41,508 nucleotides of DNA from Roseovarius pacificus (GTDB lineage Bacteria > Pseudomonadota > Alphaproteobacteria > Rhodobacterales > Rhodobacteraceae). Positions within the stretch are counted from its first letter, which is position 1. Every line of letters begins with the position of its first letter. The notes beneath the pieces are model-generated. The model saw only the letters and a list, made by a program, of their open reading frames with translations, searched no databases and was not told the DNA's origin. Shown here one piece after another: positions 39,856 to 41,508 of this stretch. The stretch lies in assembly GCF_900142665.1 (NCBI RefSeq), contig NZ_FRBR01000023.1, positions 1 through 41,508 on the forward strand, given 5' to 3'. The position numbers and the translations under genes are program-made.

Positions 39856-40416
39856 TCAGACGCGGAATTTCTCTGCGAACGCCTCGGGCAAATCGAACTC
39901 GTCCAGCACCCGCGCCCGGCCCTCTGCCGACATCTTGCGCGCCGTTTTGGCGACGATCCTGTCCAGCTTGTCGGGGTCTTGTGTGCCTGCGAAGGGGGCG
40001 AAATACCATTTCAGGAAGACGAAACAGATCACGTCCTCCAACGCCTGCACATCCGCATCCCGCTTGATCCCTTCCTTGCGGATCATCCGGCCCGCGGCAG
40101 CGGCGTCATCCCCTGAATATCCCGCCTCTCGCATGATCTCGCCCACCCGCCGGGCATGGTGTTCTGCCAGCTCGCTGCGCCATGTCAGGTATCCGGTGCG
40201 GCCTTCTGGAAAATCCTTTCTTTTCAAGGTCCAGCGCTCGATATGCTGGCCCCGCGCCGCGATTTTCAGGGGGTCTGCGGCATCGGGAAACAGCCGCTCC
40301 ATCTCGGCACTCATGCGCTGCCCGTACAGCTTCGCGGCAGGCTGCCCGTCTTCCTGTGTCGGATCGGCGGCATTGGCCGCATCGATCATGGCAAAGGCCT
40401 GTTCCAGCCGGGTCAT
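39856..40416 (-). CDS. DUF4202 family protein
   Basis: 186 residues, soluble, no signal or span. It reads RLEQAFAMIDAANAADPTQE, then AARGQHIERWTLKRKDFPEG, RTGYLTWRSELAEHHARRVG and VQALEDVICFVFLKWYFAPF. I recognise the DUF4202 pattern; conserved His, Glu and Asp residues in an all-helical protein hint at an HD-like metal site, but this is speculative. ATG 40416 overlaps the stop of the regulator gene (ATGA) and was preferred to ATG 40431. It is thus co-translated with an NO-type regulator and converges on norF. Confidence 0.75.
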   Translation of the reverse strand: MTRLEQAFAMIDAANAADPTQEDGQPAAKLYGQRMSAEMERLFPDAADPLKIAARGQHIERWTLKRKDFPEGRTGYLTWRSELAEHHARRVGEIMREAGYSGDDAAAAGRMIRKEGIKRDADVQALEDVICFVFLKWYFAPFAGTQDPDKLDRIVAKTARKMSAEGRARVLDEFDLPEAFAEKFRV

Positions 40417-41120
40417 GTCGCCTTGTTCCATGCGGCTGCGGGATCTTCCTCGGCATAGTCGCGCAGCGCCCCGATATCCTTGATCGCGGCGTGGTTGCGC
40501 GAAATGGTAACGCCGACCGGTTTGAGCTTGGCAAAGGCCCGCGACAGGCTCTCGGGTTTCATCCCCAGCCGCCCGGCGATCAGAACCTTGTCATACGGCA
40601 GCGTAACGATGCACTCCCCTTCCGGGCACTCACAGAGTTTCAAGAGAAATTCCGCCACCCGCTGCGCCCCCGTCTGCGCCTTGATCTGCTCGACCTGGCT
40701 GACCAGTTCGTGCAGGTGCTGAAAGGTCGACGCCAGGACCGCGAGCGCCACGTCCGGCTCTTTTCGCATGGTCGAAATGAAGCTGCGGGCCGAGATCAGC
40801 AGAATGGTGCAATCCGTCACCGCCTCGGCCGATACCGGGTAATCCCCGCTGCGAAAGGCGATCGCCTCGCCAAAGCTGTGGCCGCGGGTAAAGACGTTGA
40901 CGACGGCCTCGTTTCCGTTCGGCCCCACGCGGTACAGCTTGACCCAGCCGTTCAGAACCACATGAATCGATTGGGCGGTTTCGCCCTGAAGAAAAAGCGT
41001 TTCGCCGCGTCCGTAATTGCGCTTGACCGCATCGGACAGAAGCGTTTCGACAATCGGCGCTGGCAGATTGCGCAGCAACAGGGAGTCGTGGGCCGCGTCG
41101 ATGTTCTGAAGATGCGCCAC
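40413..41120 (-). CDS. CRP/FNR-family regulator, Dnr/NNR type
   Basis: 235 residues. The cyclic-nucleotide-binding-like sensor domain spans about 12-125 (YGRGETLFLQGETAQSIHVV, GHSFGEAIAFRSGDYPVSAE), the dimer helix about 126-155, and the winged helix about 156-220. The recognition helix KPESLSRAF (Glu190, Ser193, Arg194) matches the FNR E--SR pattern that reads TTGA half-sites. The N-terminal Cys cluster of FNR is absent, so it is not an oxygen-sensing FeS type. Dnr/NNR proteins sense NO through heme. The GTG at 41120 has AGGAGG six bases upstream and fits the family start (AHLQNIDAAHDSLLLRNLP); ATG 41195 was rejected. It is the obvious candidate to bind the three TTGAC-N4-GTCAA boxes. The segment CECPEGEC (163-170) is Cys-rich and unexplained. 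Confidence 0.88.
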   Translation of the reverse strand: MAHLQNIDAAHDSLLLRNLPAPIVETLLSDAVKRNYGRGETLFLQGETAQSIHVVLNGWVKLYRVGPNGNEAVVNVFTRGHSFGEAIAFRSGDYPVSAEAVTDCTILLISARSFISTMRKEPDVALAVLASTFQHLHELVSQVEQIKAQTGAQRVAEFLLKLCECPEGECIVTLPYDKVLIAGRLGMKPESLSRAFAKLKPVGVTISRNHAAIKDIGALRDYAEEDPAAAWNKAT

Positions 41121-41407
41121 GGCATGCCTCCTGCGTGCTTTGGTGGGCGGAAATGACCTCGATCCAATAGCATTCGAATACCTGCAAACGCGCATCTTCT
41201 CAATGGCTGGTTCGGATTTTCGGAAGTGCGAAGGCGTTCGGGCAACGTGCCTTCCGCCCGGCTTTGCCCGTCAACAGCATGAAATGCAGGGCAAAGCATC
41301 TGCCGGAAAGTCGGGAATGATCAGTATCGTCGCAGTCTGTTGTCCTTTCCTCGGATTTGCGCATGCTATGACGTAATGCAATAAACTTTCATCAGGGAGA
41401 GATTGAG

Positions 41408-41508
41408 ATGTCGTCAGCGGGTGAGAATCTTCGAGTGAACGGAGACAGGCTGTGGGAGAGCCTGATGGAGATGGCGCAGATCGGGCCGGGTGTGGCGGGG
41501 GGCAACAA
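41408..41508 (+). CDS. Zn-dependent amidohydrolase, start (partial)
   Basis: Only 33 codons before the window ends. MSSAGENLRVNGDRLWESLM followed by EMAQIGPGVAGGNN matches the N-terminus of the M20-type Zn-dependent hydrolases (N-carbamoyl amino acid / beta-ureidopropionase / allantoate amidohydrolase group). GGGAGA lies seven bases before the ATG. The 287-base divergent gap to the regulator (41121-41407) holds no gene and no TTGAC-N4-GTCAA box that I can see. The exact substrate cannot be told from this fragment. Confidence 0.65.
   Translation, partial: MSSAGENLRVNGDRLWESLMEMAQIGPGVAGGN

Noticed and set aside
41121..41407. Search for a Dnr/FNR box autoregulating the CRP/FNR-family gene
   Set aside because: I found no TTGA-N6-TCAA-like dyad in the gap by eye; a weaker site cannot be excluded.

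Overview
The window looks like chromosomal DNA of a denitrifying Rhodobacteraceae (Roseobacter/Paracoccus-type alphaproteobacterium). It is GC-rich, and the genes run in the order tuf / tRNA-Trp / secE-nusG / rplKAJL / rpoBC, followed by a cytochrome cd1 (nirS) and cNOR (norCB) denitrification block organised as in Paracoccus (nirI divergent from nirSECF(DL)GHJN; norCBQDEF). The species assignment is inference from gene order and protein character only.

Region 1 (1-16.7 kb) is informational core: the 3' end of tuf with a strong terminator, a CatB-type acetyltransferase, a two-gene acyl-CoA hydratase/CoA-transferase operon preceded by two perfect 12-bp palindromes, tRNA-Trp(CCA), an unrecognised membrane protein, then secE, nusG, rplK, rplA, rplJ, rplL, rpoB and rpoC. 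The leaders of rplJ, rpoB and rpoC hold several clear RNA hairpins, and rpoC ends at a textbook intrinsic terminator.

Region 2 (16.8-20.0 kb) is a three-gene TRAP transporter (periplasmic binding protein, small and large membrane subunits) of unknown substrate. It converges on nnrU with only 5 bases between the stop codons.

Region 3 (20.0-41.1 kb) is the denitrification block. On the minus strand from 30.76 kb runs nirS-nirE-nirC-nirF-nirDL-nirG-nirH-nirJ-nirN-cbiX-(77-aa membrane protein). This is nitrite reductase plus nearly the whole heme d1 pathway, including a chelatase. Divergently run nirI (FMN/FeS membrane protein), nnrS and the complete nitric oxide reductase operon norCBQDEF. A Dnr/NNR-type CRP/FNR regulator and a DUF4202 protein lie beyond norF on the minus strand. 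Three identical half-site pairs (TTGAC-N4-GTCAA) sit before nnrU, between nirS and nirI, and before norC, so one regulator very probably switches the whole block. Next to the first box is a small decayed gene whose TAT-type N-terminus and C-terminal tip resemble NosX/NirX (ApbE flavin transferase), which suggests the partner of nirI was lost here. A dispersed GC-rich repeat sits at the nirC/nirF junction and is read through in frame with nirF.

The window ends in the start of a Zn-dependent amidohydrolase gene. I see no insertion sequence, prophage or CRISPR array.
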